Shown in pieces: positions 1-13,444 of a DNA stretch of 64,000 bases. How positions within the stretch are numbered: the stretch's first letter is position 1; each line of letters begins with the position of its first letter. This DNA is from Owenia fusiformis. Taxonomy: Eukaryota; Annelida; Polychaeta; Sabellida; Oweniidae. The translations under genes and the position numbers were made by a program. The notes under the pieces are model-generated. The model had not been told where the DNA came from. It made no database searches and saw only the letters and a list, made by a program, of their open reading frames with translations. The DNA is taken from positions 31,359,564 through 31,423,563 of the forward strand of contig CAIIXF020000007.1 in the NCBI GenBank assembly GCA_903813345.2, given 5' to 3'.

Positions 1-510
1 TTGGAATTCCAATAGCTCAGCCCCTGCTTCAAGTTCCATCAGCTACTATGGTTATTCTTAGCTGTATCTCTATAATATGTGCAAAAAGGTCTCATTTTCT
101 AACAATTCTAATTGATCAAGACTTGACTTTATGCATGTTTAGTTTAATACTGGCTGGTAAAGTCTCTTTTTTATATATTTTGCATTTGCAAATTTCATCT
201 CATGACATTTTCTTTATAGCACAGAGTCCCATGTGTTTGGCACCAATCAATACAGTGCTTTGAAGTATAAATAGCTTCCCTGAGTATGCTACAGGAAAAT
301 CACTCATGCATAATTTACAGAAAACAAGCAATTCAAGAGTTTACCCCTAATCATACAAGGGTCTGAAAAATGCCACAATTCCTGATTCTCTCAAGACCTT
401 AAAAATGTCATACAGGCCACATTTTTTCTTACATGTTGTCAAAGATATCATTTCATTCTTTTTTAATATTCATTTTCACAAGTATAATTCATATTTGGCT
501 CTCTATTTAT
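1..510. other. Unassigned AT-rich sequence
   Basis: No coding exon, RNA gene or clear repeat is visible here. The two short open frames (48-263 and 433-636) have no recognisable motif and a composition expected of random AT-rich DNA. The stretch ends at the 5-bp target duplication TTTAT (506-510) of the transposon that follows. Confidence 0.6.
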
Positions 511-2510
511 CACGGGATGTCATCGCCTGATTTGGTCAATGTTAGGGAGCAGGTCGTTTTTACAATAAATTTCAATATTTTCAGACAAAATATTTTTTTA
601 CTGAAAAACTGCTCATTCGCAGAGAAAATGTACTAGCACATGCAATGACAATGTCAATCACGCTTCTGTACGAAATTCGGCGGAAGTCTTTTATAATCTA
701 ATACAAAGTTACTAAAAAAGGCGCGAACGCCCTACACTCAAAATGATCGTTTTTCCATTATAACTTTTTAACGTAATTTAACGAAGGCTTCTAATTATTA
801 TCCAAGATAGTCTAAATACCGATTAAAATATTTCTTACTTCAAACAGATACGCCGTCTTTTATTCAATTTTTTAAAAAATAATAAAAAATAACTCTTGTC
901 AATGTTAGGGAGCAGTCAATGTTAGGGAGCAAAATGATTTTATCAGAATATTAAAAATGTAGCAAATGGCCATTTAAAATATGTATGGCATTTATAAACT
1001 AAACAATATTGTTTGAATGATTATTTTAATCCCCTTGCCTTAACAAAATTTAACAAAATCGATAGTCCAACGGAGTCCCATGGTTGATGACTTTGCCCCA
1101 TCAAGTCCCAACGTGCCCCATCGAGCCTCATGGAGTCCCATCAAATCCCACCTTGCCCCATTGGTGTATGTTGGGCTTCACATAACATGTGACCTGATCG
1201 GAAATCCCACGATGCCCCATGGAAAGAATGAACATGTTCATTCTCGATGGGGCAAGATGGGACTCCGTGGGATTTTGCCCCATCCTGCCCCATCGAATCC
1301 CATCGAGTCCAACGTGGGACCTCATGGGACTCAATGGGGCAAGATTATATTATGCAAGTTGGGGCAAAATCCGACGGAGTCCCATTGATTCCCACGGACT
1401 TCATGGGGCAAAATCCCAAAAGGTCCCACTAGGTCCCACGCCATGTTAAGTCTATGGAGGTCCCAACTTGTCCCATTGGTGTATACCGGGCTTTAGAGTA
1501 TCATTAGCAAGTGGTACACATATAACAGAGATCTGCATATACTGCATTGTCTGAGTATTGACAAATTGAAGTATACGTGTAAAAATCTACTATCATACAT
1601 GTAACTGCGCAATGAGCCCTTCATAGCGTTTGTGCCAGCTATCAGGTGATACCCGGTCGTAAAGATAAGTGCGAGACTAACTCTCTTACTTTAATACTAG
1701 AAAAATATCAAATCATAGAACTGAAGGATGTCGGAGATTTCTCAAGCCTATATATCAGTTCAGATAATTTATCATCCACAATTTAGGATTGTGAACTGAT
1801 GACATCATCAAAAAGTGTATATAACGATACATCCATTCATTTACAGTTAGAGGTCAACGAATAAAGAAGGAATGGTTCGCATCTAAATATTTCTAAAACG
1901 AACGTAAACAGGATTTAGCTGAAAATAAAAAATGCAAAATAACCTTTTCAATGATTTTCTTACAATTTTAACGCTTTCCTCCCCAAAGGGTATCAAATAA
2001 TCATACAAACAAAATTGTTCAGTTTATAAATGCCATACATATTTTAAATGGCCATTTGCTACATTTTTAATATTCTGATAAAATCATTTTGCTCCCTAAC
2101 ATTGACTGCTCCCTAACATTGACAAGAGTTATTTTTTATTATTTTTTAAAAAATTGAATAAAAGACGGCGTATCTGTTTGAAGTAAGAAATATTTTAATC
2201 GGTATTTAGACTATCTTGGATAATAATTAGAAGCCTTCGTTAAATTACGTTAAAAAGTTATAATGGAAAAACGATCATTTTGAGTGTAGGGCGTTCGCGC
2301 CTTTTTTAGTAACTTCGTATTAGATTATAAAAGACTTCCGCCGAATTTCGTACAGAAGCGTGATTGACATTGTCATTGCATGTGCTAGTACATTTTCTCT
2401 GCGAATGAGCAGTTTTTCAGTAAAAAAATATTTTGTGTGAAAATATTGAAATTTATTGTAAAAACGACCTGCTCCCTAACATTGACCAAATCAGGCGATG
2501 ACATCCCGTG
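511..2510. mobile_element. 2.0-kb non-autonomous foldback-type DNA transposon with ~520-bp terminal inverted repeats
   Basis: The left arm (511 to about 1033) and the right arm (about 1988 to 2510) are nearly identical inverted repeats. The ends are CACGGGATGTC and GACATCCCGTG, and each is flanked by the direct repeat TTTAT (506-510, 2511-2515), which is a 5-bp target-site duplication. The 17-bp motif GTCAATGTTAGGGAGCA occurs three times per arm: 535-551, 898-914 and 915-931 on the left, mirrored at 2090-2106, 2107-2123 and 2470-2486. These may be transposase-binding subterminal repeats. The centre (about 1060-1500) is an imperfect minisatellite. No transposase ORF is present, so movement would need a transposase supplied in trans. 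The high identity of the arms suggests recent insertion. CAC ends with a 5-bp duplication fit Transib-like or hAT5-like superfamilies; this sequence alone does not decide between them. Confidence 0.9.
1060..1500. repeat. Imperfect minisatellite core of GTCCCAT / GCCCCAT motifs
   Basis: Dozens of short related words (AGTCCCAT, TGCCCCATC, TGGGGCAA, GGGACTC) alternate on both strands with irregular spacing. A longer direct repeat, CCATTGGTGTAT followed by GGGCTT, occurs near 1156-1180 and again near 1473-1497 and may mark the ends of a duplicated or nested unit. Open frames across it (1080-1449, both strands) are repeat artefacts rich in Pro, Ser and His, not genes. Confidence 0.7.
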
Positions 2511-2515
2511 TTTAT

Positions 2516-5500
2516 TACATTTCAATATTTGCTTAAACCCCCAACCCTACAGACCAATGTTCAAGAATATGTGTACATTTCAGTGTTCTTGAACTTCAGT
2601 TGTCAAATTCTTGTCATCTGCAATATGTTTGGTATAAGATTTACTTCTAAAAATAAAACTCCACCACAACGTTTATCTGAATAACAAAATCTTGAAAGAT
2701 TCTCTTGAAATCCTCCCAACTATGCTGCATGAGCATTTTGAGAGAAAAATATGCTAGAAATATGAGCTGAGAAATGCTGTTCTTCTAAGGAAATTGCTTT
2801 AAGAAAAATCAATATTAGGGGCTAATCTCTTTCATTCCTTCATACATATTTGCCACGAGAATAAGCCAATACGCGATAACTGTTTAGTTTAGTTCAGTTT
2901 AGTTACCTCACGTTTGAAGAGCTCTCATGAGAGGTACAACTTCGTCTACATCCGGGTTCTTTCCCATTGGATTACACAGGAGTGTGATTTTCAATGCCGC
3001 GCTACGGCTTTATTAAACATTTATGTAGAGTTGCATTTGCACAAATGATAGGTATATATGTAATTAAGATATATAACAAGCCTTTTTGAACTATAATCCC
3101 CGAATCCGAAGAAATCTGTGGTTGAAAATGCCGTCCAATTCCAGTGACGTCACTGATTTCCCAGAAATTGCTCAGACGACATCTAAGATCGAAAAAATAT
3201 AAATAATGTTACTTTGAATCTCCGATTATCTTTCTGATTATTGAATAGATTGAATCATATAACTATGATTGAGGGCTGATGGAAGATCAGAAGCTGGGAA
3301 ACGTCCAGAGTATTCTACTCGTTCGGCGGGCCAATGAAAATTTGTCCCTTCCAAAGCGATGCATCATGGGAGATATTTATGTAAATTACCACCTGAACTC
3401 TTATCGCGAATAGGAGTATTGATAATGGCTTTTTGCTTGATAAATTAAGGAAATATCATCTTAACTGGTCAGAATAATTATTGCAGTCATGCATATTTTG
3501 CGACTGGAGGAATTATCAGTTGGAATTAACAACTTGCAAGTTGTTGTTCTTTATCAAGGTGTTTTCAAACCGAGATTCAAACATGACCGTGCTCTATTCG
3601 AATTGAAGACTGGCTTGGAAAAATAAATACACATTCTTGTTTTTGCATGGGCAAAGAGTTTCGAAATTCTATACAGTTTTTTTCAGAAAATGTATTTTTG
3701 CTTGCATCTTATATATATCTTATATCATATATCAATATCTTATATATATTATGAGGTTGTATAATGGTTCTTTCTGTATATCGTTTTTATATTCGAGTGA
3801 GTATATGATATATTCACAAGTGAGCGTATGCTTTTCATTAAGAAAAATGACTGTCTACTGACTCCTTCATTCAAACATATTTGAAAATTAACTCAAATCC
3901 TTTCTGCTAAAGATCACATTTAAATGAATATTTTTCTTTGCTAGAGCTGACTGATAATTTAAGTCAGTTCCATCTCTATTATTTCACTCCTAGATACGTG
4001 GCTGCATTTCTGACGTGCGATATTGATTCAATTTTTGTAATGTCAAAAGCTGTTATCATTTCTAATATATCAAACAGGAAATTCAGTTTTCTTGGTTATT
4101 TTAAGATGTGATAAATGTCAAAGATTAGCCTCAAGTGCCAATGTACTAGGATGGAACCCACATCCAATGTGACAGAGATTAGAGCAAAAGATATGAAACT
4201 CATTTGGAACAATAATTATAATTCTTTAAGAGTAATGCTTATACGACTAAGTTTTCATAATATTCCAAGAATTTCCAAAGATGGTAGAAAGCCTAGTCTT
4301 GCATTAAGACTCTGGTCTACCCCTCCCCCAGTACAGATCAGTATTTAGATGTTACTTTCTGCCATTTGCCCAAATACTAATGTAAATTCCATAGCTTCTT
4401 TATGACTCCAATATCTTCTTCCAAGACAACTGATAGCTTAACATGCAGATTGCCTTATTTCAGAAATACTTTAGGTTTTATAATCATTTATCTTAATAGT
4501 ATGTTTTATCTGTGAATGATCAATCACCCTTAAACACAAACAGACATTATCAATTTGACTTGAAAGACTAAACAATGTCAAATTTTCCCTGCCCCTTCAT
4601 GAATTGGCATCCCTTGCTTAACTTTCCTAAATCTATTTATTTATTCCATCATATGAATGACACCCATATATTATAGCCTATTATGTATGAGACATATATA
4701 TCTGTTTTATACTAAATCATTGGCATCAATTTTGGTTCATCTCATTCTCATACTAACCTTTATACAGGAGAATATGATTGACATTTATGGCTAACCACAT
4801 ATCACTTACCAATTTGACATTCGATCATTGAACGGTAAAACATGTTAAAAGTCAGTGCAGAAAAATGTGTGACACAAAACTTTCATAAATACAAAATTCA
4901 GAAAAATAAGATAATTCATCCTAATTTCACAGAGCATGAAAGAGAAATACATGTATATGATCAAAAAGATATTTCAAACTAGGCTAAGTGATGTGTTTAT
5001 TTTTAAGACCCTATGCAGCAGTAGGTTGGAGACAGAGTCAATGTAGATACAGTCTAGAATCATCTTAATCTATATATTTGCTACAGATTGCACCAAAATC
5101 TGATACTTAAAGGTGTTGAGAGGAAGTGTATAATACCAAAAGACCATAACAACTCAACATGCATATATAAACACTAACACAAGAATGACTCCTACAAACC
5201 TCCTTCCAGACTATAGAATTATAATAATTGGAACTTTGCCAAAATGTGCAGTCTCCTCCTTGAAATAATCAAACAAATTAATTACCATATTTTAAAAAGT
5301 AATGTTTAATTAACATCCATATGGGAAATCAGACTTAGGGTGTCTTGCAAGTATAACATTTAATATGTGATAAAGATGTTATAGCATGACTGACATATAT
5401 ATTGTTACAGACTCCAATCTCTGAACACTGCCTGCTGTCCACAAAAAAGTTGGAGACGCAAACAATAAAAAAAATACAAATCGATTGTATAGTTGCAATG

Positions 5501-6700
5501 CCTGCTAATGTGACAACTTTCATATTGAGCATGAAAACAAACTTTATGTGAATGAGGCCTTCACTATTGTTAAGGATTCCACCAAAATGTCAAAATTTGT
5601 AATCTCCTTTAAAAAGGCTTACAAATATGACTTATTGTCAAGATACTTTTAAAAATTCTGTATTAGTTTGCTGAAATGTTTTATCTTATCATCCTTGTAT
5701 TGTACACATACTAGTTATGGGCCAATACCTCTATTAGATATGTAGTAGATGCGATAATAATAAAAACAATCACAGGAAGGGTCACAATGTACTCTGCATA
5801 CAAGAGAATCCATTAAGTGCTTAATATGCCATTATGCTATGAGATACATTAACATGGCGACAATGCAATTCTTACCTGTCTATGTAATGTAATATGATCT
5901 GAGCACAACAAGCAGTTGTATACCAATATAGTGCATATATTGCCATAGTGGTTGGATATTCCAGGTTAGATGGTTAAAAGTAGGAAAGCTCTTTTGAGAT
6001 ATCAGGATCATATAAATACAATTCAGGTCATAAAGTCCTAAAATAATGAAGCTATCATTCCACTTGACCATTTTTCTGATTTATCTGAGTCTATCTTTAT
6101 ATAATGCTTGTTAAATATATACGAAAAGACATAACCATGTTTTACTTCAACTTGAATGTTGTAAAAATTCAAAATAATTTCTTCAAAAATATATTGTTAA
6201 TTGTGTTAAAGGTATAGTATCATATAGAATAAACCTGACCCCCTTTTTTGAATGAAACCTTTGATTAGCTAGATTTACAATGTCATACTTAGGCAGGCAT
6301 CATATTTTTGTATATGATTTCATAAGAAGTTTTTGAAAATAAGGAATGAGTTCCTTGTCCCGGGTTGCTTGTATTTCTGATCTGAATGTCAAAGCTATCA
6401 TATGACAAGATTTACTAGATTGCAAATGTGCAAGGGTTTAATGATAGGATGAAACAAAAAGAGAATGGAATGATTATAACAGGTATAGAATTCAGTAAGA
6501 AACATTTTTGAAATGGAAAAGAATGGAATTAACTGAGATAGATTAAACTCTACTTAAAGTTACATTCATATGACCATAAAACATCAATAAAATCTGCTTC
6601 TCTATGCAATTTAAGTAACACAAAAGCATTACTGGGCATTGTTTTTTAGTTTTGGGCCTATTTTTAAGAAATTGGGTCCACATTTCAGATTTGGAGCCCT
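2516..6700. other. Long intergenic stretch, no gene recognised
   Basis: I find no supported exon here. Present are TTTAGTT-type runs (2886-2905), a TATATC-rich stretch (3705-3750), and one minus-strand copy of a dispersed repeat at about 5398-5470 (listed separately). The longest open frame is 77 codons (4115-4348) and shows no family resemblance. A palindromic TGACGTCA occurs near 3144-3151 in a slightly GC-richer block, but nothing else suggests a promoter. Confidence 0.5.
5398..5470 (-). repeat. Dispersed repeat 'AGTCTCCAAC', copy 1
   Basis: Read on the minus strand this begins GTCTCCAACTTTTTTGTGGA, continues with a GTGTTCAG block, and ends GTCTGTAACAA. The same arrangement is found at 20141-20223, 43115-43205 and 55597-55672. 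The copies are diverged and no terminal repeats or target duplications are clear. It could be a SINE or a MITE fragment. Confidence 0.6.
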
Positions 6701-7271
6701 AAAGGATAGGTATCGATATGGTGAACTTTTTGAACACACATTTCTCTTAAACTAGTCATCAATATCAATAATTGTGATCATTTTACACATTGTCAATTTA
6801 ATAAGGTCTCTCAATATTGTAATTGTACAAAGGAAAGTTTGGTTGATTTTAAAAAAGTATCTTGTTAATGAAATAAAAGGTGTATCTTAATTTTTATCTA
6901 TTTTGTGGGGTTTTGTTTTAATTTTTTTCAATATCTTTTGTAAAATCAACCAACATTTCCTTTGTATAACTATAATATTGAGAGGTGTAAGAAAATGTTG
7001 TATATGCTATTTTGTTCCAACAAGGTTCGGAAAGACATTTTATTTCAATTCTCAAGAATTGGTAGAAAGGAACAAAAAACAATTGCACTAAAAAACAAAA
7101 AATGTTAACAAAAACAGTTACATAAAATATATATAAATAATTTTCGAATTAAATTGTTGTCAATCAGTCAACATTACCTAAAGGACCGTGTTTTTTACAG
7201 AATGTTTTCAATAATTGGTTTAAGAGAAAAATATTGTTGAATTCAGTTTACCGTATCGATACCTATCCTTT
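6701..7271. mobile_element. Degenerate palindromic MITE with GATAGGTATCGATA termini
   Basis: Inverted termini AAAGGATAGGTATCGATA (from 6701) and its reverse complement ending at 7271 bracket 571 bp. Similarity continues inward for roughly 80 bp at lower identity. A second inverted pair inside it (about 6828-6858 and 6937-6968, core GGTTGATTTTA) adds an internal hairpin. No transposase and no clean target duplication were seen, so the copy is old or the ends are slightly misplaced. Confidence 0.7.
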
Positions 7272-7929
7272 CTCAATAACGGAGTTTTCATATGGCTTTG
7301 AAATCTCGTTAATTCTCGTTTTTCATGAGATTTTAAGAAATCTGCACTTTTAACCTTCAACAGCTAGCTTTTCTTTCTTTTTTAAAAGTATATTTGCATT
7401 CAGTGAAGTTTTCCACAATAATAACTTTGATTTATACAGTAATGTCATTTAAATAATTTTCTATATAAGATGTTAAGATTGTTTAAAACCTTGGTTTATT
7501 TGTTAGACAATCAAAAAATTCATGATTAATCACAACAATACATTGACAGGGTCATCAAGCACTTTTTCATAAATCATTAAATTAAGTACCTATTGGCAAT
7601 TTATAACATGGACGGCTATGACAGTCTGGCCCAAGCAAACGAAGAATGACAAGGGTGACATCTATTATCTCAGCATTATTCAGCTATTTAGAAACTATAC
7701 TATTGGGGCCCAAGATTTCCTGGAACCCCCTCCACTTGATTTTCAGATCCGCTCCAGCGTACCCATATATTACATCATCCTGCTTACAGTCATTCAGTTA
7801 TAAACATGAGAAAAGGACCATGATGGTGCCCCAGTTCAGAAAGTGCCATGTTATGTTCCAATAATGAAGACAAGACAGTTTTAGCTGATAGTATCCTGCG
7901 CATTCTTTAGTATTTTAGAATTCTTTTTA
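7272..7929. other. Intergenic, no gene recognised
   Basis: Two overlapping open frames (7618-7803 and 7646-7864) lie here, but neither has a recognisable domain or flanking splice signals that agree. The sequence is slightly less AT-rich around 7610-7800, so a degraded exon or transposon fragment is possible. Confidence 0.4.
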
Positions 7930-8155
7930 TGTAGTTGAATCACCCATTGTATAGTTTTATCGCAAGATCCAAGAGATTTTCGTTTTACATCTGGAAATAT
8001 TTCAGCACTTTTCAAGTCGGAAGGGGAATCCCCTAAGATACCAATGGCATTCTGGGAGCCAATCCTCCTCGAGTCTAGATGGAGGAATTTTGTGATTAAA
8101 AACGAAAATTTTCTCATTCTGCCAATTAACCCTTACGATTAGGGATTCGACTACA
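7930..8155. mobile_element. MITE copy A, TGTAGTTGAATC family
   Basis: The ends TGTAGTTGAATC and GATTCGACTACA form terminal inverted repeats, with further inverted similarity just inside (AATCGGCAGAA-type). The element is preceded and followed by TA, as expected for a Tc1/mariner-type target duplication. At 226 bp it has no coding capacity. Related copies lie at about 8190-8370 and 18469-18671. Confidence 0.7.
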
Positions 8156-8189
8156 TAAACTAAATAACTGAGTATTAGAATTCTTTTTA

Positions 8190-8460
8190 TGCAGTTGCAT
8201 CTACAATCTTAAACGTAAATCGGCAGAAAGAGGAGATTTTGTTTTTAATCGCAAAATTCCTCCTTCTAGTAAAAGGGGATTCCCCTTCCGACATCTTGAA
8301 AAGTGCTGAAATATTCCCGATGTAAAACAAAAATCTCTTTGTTCTGCCGATTTACCAATACAATTGTAACGAGGAAGGTATTTCAAGTGTGCAATGCGTA
8401 ATACTTTCTCCAAACATTGTAGGAACACTGCTTGAACAATTGTTTGATTGTACGACCACA
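8190..8460 (-). mobile_element. MITE copy B with shared flanking repeat
   Basis: This begins with TGCAGTTGCATC and carries the same interior as copy A, including CTTTTCAAG, TCGGAAGGGGAATCCCC and the CTGCCGAT inner end. Beyond it, about 8371-8460 read on the minus strand matches the sequence preceding copy C (18345-18450), with the shared words TGTTCAAGCAGTGTT and ACGCATTGCACACTT. The mobile unit may therefore be larger than the MITE. The 160-codon minus-strand frame 8201-8683 lies across this repeat and is not a convincing gene. Confidence 0.6.
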
Positions 8461-8689
8461 ACGTAAGTGGGGTAGTAGATACGATAAGTAAGGGTGTATG
8501 TAGACTACCTCTAGTCTTGACTAATGTGATATGATGGCTCTGGTTTAGATGAGACCATGCCATGACTTTTAAATAAAGAACAACATGTAAATTGGCATCA
8601 AGAGCAAGCCCGAATGAGCACACCAGCATGACAATATGAAGGATACAATGATGTGATACCTCGGAATGAAGCAGCCTCACCATTTTTAC

Positions 8690-10631
8690 CCTTTTACCTC
8701 CCCAATGAGATGCCTCTCCACCCTACTTTTTCTCTGTTAATGTTTTCAATGAATGATTTTGGATCTGACAACTGAATACATATGATTTTCATCAGATTTT
8801 CAAGTTTCAACCCATTTTTGGATATTTCACCCAAGGCAGATCTTAGTCTAACAACACAAAGTCAGCTTATAATGAAACTAAGAAGTAAGAGATAATTATG
8901 ACATAAGTTATAACAATAACAGTTTAACTTACCAATGGCTAATAAAGGAAATCAGAGGAAAAATGTATCCAACTTTTCGGATCTGGATTTTCTGCCATTT
9001 CTTGACTGTGGTGGTATTTTTGATGCAATCCACTTGATAGAACAGCCAAAACAAACGCATACATGTTTTACAAATAATATTGACACGCATTTATTTCATC
9101 ATTAAAATTAACATCTAAATTTAATTTGATCGTTAAGGCTTTCACTTAATTTTTTTATCGATGGTTAATTGAAACTATCGTAAATAATACATAAATAATT
9201 AGGGAGTACATTTGGATAATTCAAAAGCCTCATGTGATTCACTCCATTCTCGCGAGGTAATGCGAGACGTTATGCTGTTTACACGTAGAGACATCTATAA
9301 ATAAGATATAGAATGAATTCCTTCTGCGGATCATATATGAATATAAATGCTGTTATTGAGTCAGCAGTACCATCTATGCTGTCCCACTGAGCAACAGACC
9401 TAAGATATCATGGAAAGATGGTGCTCACCTTTCATAAAATAACAACTAATTGACTCTACTGCACTGGATCTCTAAGAACCATCTATACAGTATATTATCT
9501 CAGACCATGTTTAATAAATCGAAACTCCATCAATAACATGTAAAAGGTGCTATTAAAAATTTCCTCGTCCTGCTGATAAACCCATGATTGGGATCCTATT
9601 ACTCAGGAATTCATTGAGATATGATATTTTTCTCAGTTAGATGTGCCAAATTCTCCCATAATGTAATGGGGAAATATGGGGGCCCTGTAATCGATGATTA
9701 CTAATTTATTAACGATTACTAATCATAGAATTGGGATGTTCTCAGGACTATAGTCCTGGAAATGGATTAACAGTGATATTACATGATGTATTACAGTCAA
9801 GACAGTGTAATAAACAGAAATCCTAAATGTTATTATCCAGCTTGCTTATGCTTTTTAATTCATTTTATTCTGCAATACTAAAATATCTCAGAGTACAACA
9901 CAACTTTACACAGGGGTTTAACATGAAGTCATATTTTTGAATTTATCAATAAGCAACAAGATATTTTCACTTACATACATACATAATACATACATCAGTA
10001 CATGCACATACTAGTTTTCCATAGAATAAGTTACAGACATCTGGGTCCATTGAAAATGGAGCTATTAGATAAAGTAATACAATTGTGCGCAAAATGTTGA
10101 ATGATTTCGATGTTTTTACTTGGTGGTCAATTCCATGAGTGCATTGAGACACATAAAACCTGTATAAAGTAAACACATCTCTTCTAATATAATAATAATA
10201 AATAGAGAACATCTCTAAGTTAGTTTCTACAACTTTACCTTTGCAAACACACATGTTCCACCAAGCCCTTACATGGTGAATAATTTCCTTCAATTTCTCT
10301 TGAATGTTAAACACTCCCTATACATCAAGATCAAATACTTGGGGATGGTGTCCAAAAGCAGTGGGAAAATGGAAATTCAATTTTTTTATTTCTCTTTCAC
10401 TTGAATATTCAACAATCCACATTCTTCACAAAATCATAATTTACCCATCCCTCTTGCATAAATTCCAATTGTTCATAATTGGACGTCACCCCTTATCTGC
10501 AAGCAATGAGGCGTTCACAATACACAGGGTTTACTGCAATCTGGTGCATCGAGCTCTTAAAATAGTAAAAACATCAAAAATGTGGGAAATTCAATTTTGC
10601 AAGTTATAACTTTCTTAAAATGTCATTAATA
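8690..10631. other. Intergenic downstream of DNAJA1-like gene; includes its likely 3' UTR
   Basis: No gene is recognised. The part next to 10632 should hold the 3' UTR of the minus-strand DNAJA1-like gene. A TTTATT at 10385-10390 reads AATAAA on the minus strand and is a candidate poly(A) signal about 240 bases past the stop codon. The 115-codon frame at 9967-10314 has no recognisable motif. Confidence 0.5.
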
Positions 10632-13444
10632 TTAATGTGATGCACATTGTACCCTCTGTCCCCCTGCCTCTTCATCGTCACTGTCATATGCATGGCCCCC
10701 ATGGTGGTTATAATTGGAATGGGGGTCATACTCCTCAAGGTTACATTCTTCTGCATCATCAGGTATCATAGGGTCAACTCTGGGAGGTAGAACTTTTTCT
10801 AATGCAGGAACAGCCTCTGGAGGTATAGTATCTGGGAATTTGACACTGAAATTGATGATAAGACGTCCCTTCTCAAAGGGATTCCTGTGCATAGGCATGC
10901 CCTCTCCTAGGATATTCTTCACTGCCCCATGTTTCAATACTTCTCCTGAAATCAGATTTAATAATTTATTAAGAGAAGGAGGTAGATGTCCAAGTCCATT
11001 GATAGGGTTTGTTTCTTATGAATTTAAAATATTTCAAGGCATTTATAGGATGAGAATGACCCCTATAAGCCCTTCAACTTGGCATGTGATGTAATAAAAT
11101 GGCAAGATACTTTCAGATGCAAGTTTTCAGTTTGCTCAAATCACAATATTATATGCACACAATGGTAATATTGCAACAAATGAATTTCTCCATGCTAGGC
11201 AAACAAACCTCCAAAGCATTCCATCAGCCATACGCCATCGGCTGTTTATTTCTTTACACAAAACCAACTTTTCACTTCATATTTCTTCAACACCTGATAC
11301 CTACCTGGAATAGTATTGATGATAAGACTTCTCTTATCAAGAGTGGTAATAGGACGGTGCATTCCACATAATGCCTCCACAAGTTCAAGTTCCATCTTCA
11401 TTGCGAGATCATGACCATGTCGTTGAAATACTGCATGCTCCTTCTCATCCAAGACTATAACAATGTCCCCAGGTTCCATGCCTGGCTCTTGATCACCTTC
11501 TCCTGTAAATTTGATCTGCTGGCCATCTTTCATACCTGCAATATAACCATCAAGAGGTTTTCAACAGTGAAGAACATACTCATGGAAATCTACTGTCATC
11601 ATTTTTGGAAAAACTAAAAAACTGGTGAACAGGTAAAATTCTGAGATCAACTGCATTTTTAAGTTTGAATGTGTTCTTAGTTGTTCTATAGATGACTGGA
11701 GTTAAATTGTTAGCCTGAGTCTTGCTTCCAGCCCTTGTAACCACCCCCCCTCTACAAACTTCCCCTCCGCTAAGGGTAAGGTACATGGGGGGGGGGGTCT
11801 CCAGGGAATTGTTGAACAATTTAACTGATTTTTTTTTAATTTGTATGGCACTTCGATACAGCTAAAAGGTATACTTCTAAGAATTTTATTTTTTTGATTT
11901 TAACCAAAGAACATCCACTTACCTTTGTCAATATGGACTTCTAATATCTTCCGTTCTCGAACTGTTTTATGACCCTGGCACCCTTTACATCTATCCTTTG
12001 GATTGATACGTTCACCCTGACCTTGACATTCACTGCAGACGGACTGTATTTGTTGCACCATACCTGGTCCTATCTGCTGTATTCTCACTTGCATCCCTGA
12101 CCCCTTGCATGTGTGACACCTCTCTACTGCACCTTTCTTGCCCCCTCGCCCTAGAAACCACCAAAACAGTCATGTTTCATATGCTAAGTACAATGAATGA
12201 TATGTTAAGTACAATGTTCTTTCACTGCCAACAATGTTTATGCTTTAAACCTGGGCAGTATAAAACTTAACATATGAAAGAAATGATAAAAAATAAATGA
12301 ACAATATGTGAAGAACTATGAATTAAAAATGAGGTCAGATTTGTTCAAAGATTTCTCCATGCAGTTCAATTTGATTATTAATAATCATGACCTATCCATG
12401 ACACAAACCATCATTTTATTATTTTATGAGAAATAATTGTTAATCTGGAATACTTTTAAAATGTTTTTCCAGCATCAAGTGATTTTGCAATATAGTAATG
12501 ACAGTGCATACAAAATTAACCAGAACACTTGCAAACAAAACAAGTACATAAAATAAGGTCGTTGAGAGAAAAAATCCAGGGGATCAATATAACATATTAA
12601 ATTATTATGTCCATGCTGTGATACTTATATGCCAAGATGACTCATCACTACATACCTTCACATTTAGAACAAATCACATTTTTTTGTAGTGCTAGCTTTC
12701 TCGTTGATCCATTGTATAAGTCCTCTAGGGAAACCTTCATCTGGTGTACAACATCTTTACTGCGATTACTACGCCTCTGGTGTCCTCGACCACCACCCCC
12801 ACCAAAGAACATGTCAAATATGTCCATGGGGGAATGGAATCCACCACCACCACCCCCAGGACCCTCCTTAATTGCTTGCTCACCACCTTCATCATAAATC
12901 TGGCGCTTTTTCTCATCAGCAAGGACCTCATAGGCTAGAGATATCTTCTTGAACTGGAATAATAAACCAAACAATGGGTCTTTGAAATCTAGAATGAGAT
13001 TTTAGATTTGCATAGATTTGCAGATCTACTAAAACAAAAGACTCAATTTTTTTTAAATCTGAAGAAATAGTTGAATGATTCAGGGTACATTTCTACACGA
13101 GTTATATCAAATATTCTTGGAATGTGAAGTAATCTGGAAAAAGTCTGCGAAATCACAAATGACAAAAAGTATTAATAAATCTAAAAGATGTTTTTTAATA
13201 TGCTTTTCATACTGCACTGAAACTGTATTTTATAATTACCATTCAAGTTACATGTATGTTTGTTTAAAATATTTTGTTGTGTTAGATATCTTGGCAATGA
13301 CTAATAATGTACCTTTTCTGGGTCTTCAGGATTTTTATCTGGATGGTACTTTAAAGCCATCTTTCTGTAAGCTTTCTTCAGTTCAGCTGGAGTTGCACTA
13401 GGATTAACACCCAGCTCATCATAGAAGGCAGTTTCTTTCACCAT
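10632..13444 (-). CDS. DNAJA1: DNAJA1-like HSP40 co-chaperone, complete, five coding exons
   Basis: Coding exons, in transcript order, are 13444-13313, 12953-12656, 12150-11923, 11535-11305 and 10945-10632. All have GT-AG introns (359, 505, 387 and 359 bp) and the joined frame gives 400 residues, against 397 in human DNAJA1. The J domain is at 1-70 with HPD at 34-36. A Gly/Phe region follows (about 75-100, containing [15 protein letters not shown]). Four CxxCxGxG-type zinc motifs start at C139, C155, C182 and C198. The C-terminal substrate-binding domains follow, and the protein ends CASH, a CaaX-type prenylation signal. It should stimulate HSP70 ATPase and deliver unfolded clients in the cytosol and at membranes. 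The ATG has a splice-acceptor-like TTTCCAG 23 bases upstream, so a 5' non-coding exon is likely. DNAJA4 is the main alternative paralogue name. The coding sequence looks intact. Confidence 0.96.

Noticed and set aside
1080-1449. Overlapping open frames of 61-102 codons on both strands
   Set aside because: They fall in the GTCCCAT/GCCCCAT minisatellite inside a transposon and are caused by its stop-poor composition.
8201-8683. 160-codon minus-strand ORF
   Set aside because: It lies across a dispersed repeat (MITE copy B and flank), has no domain, and is not kept open in copy C.
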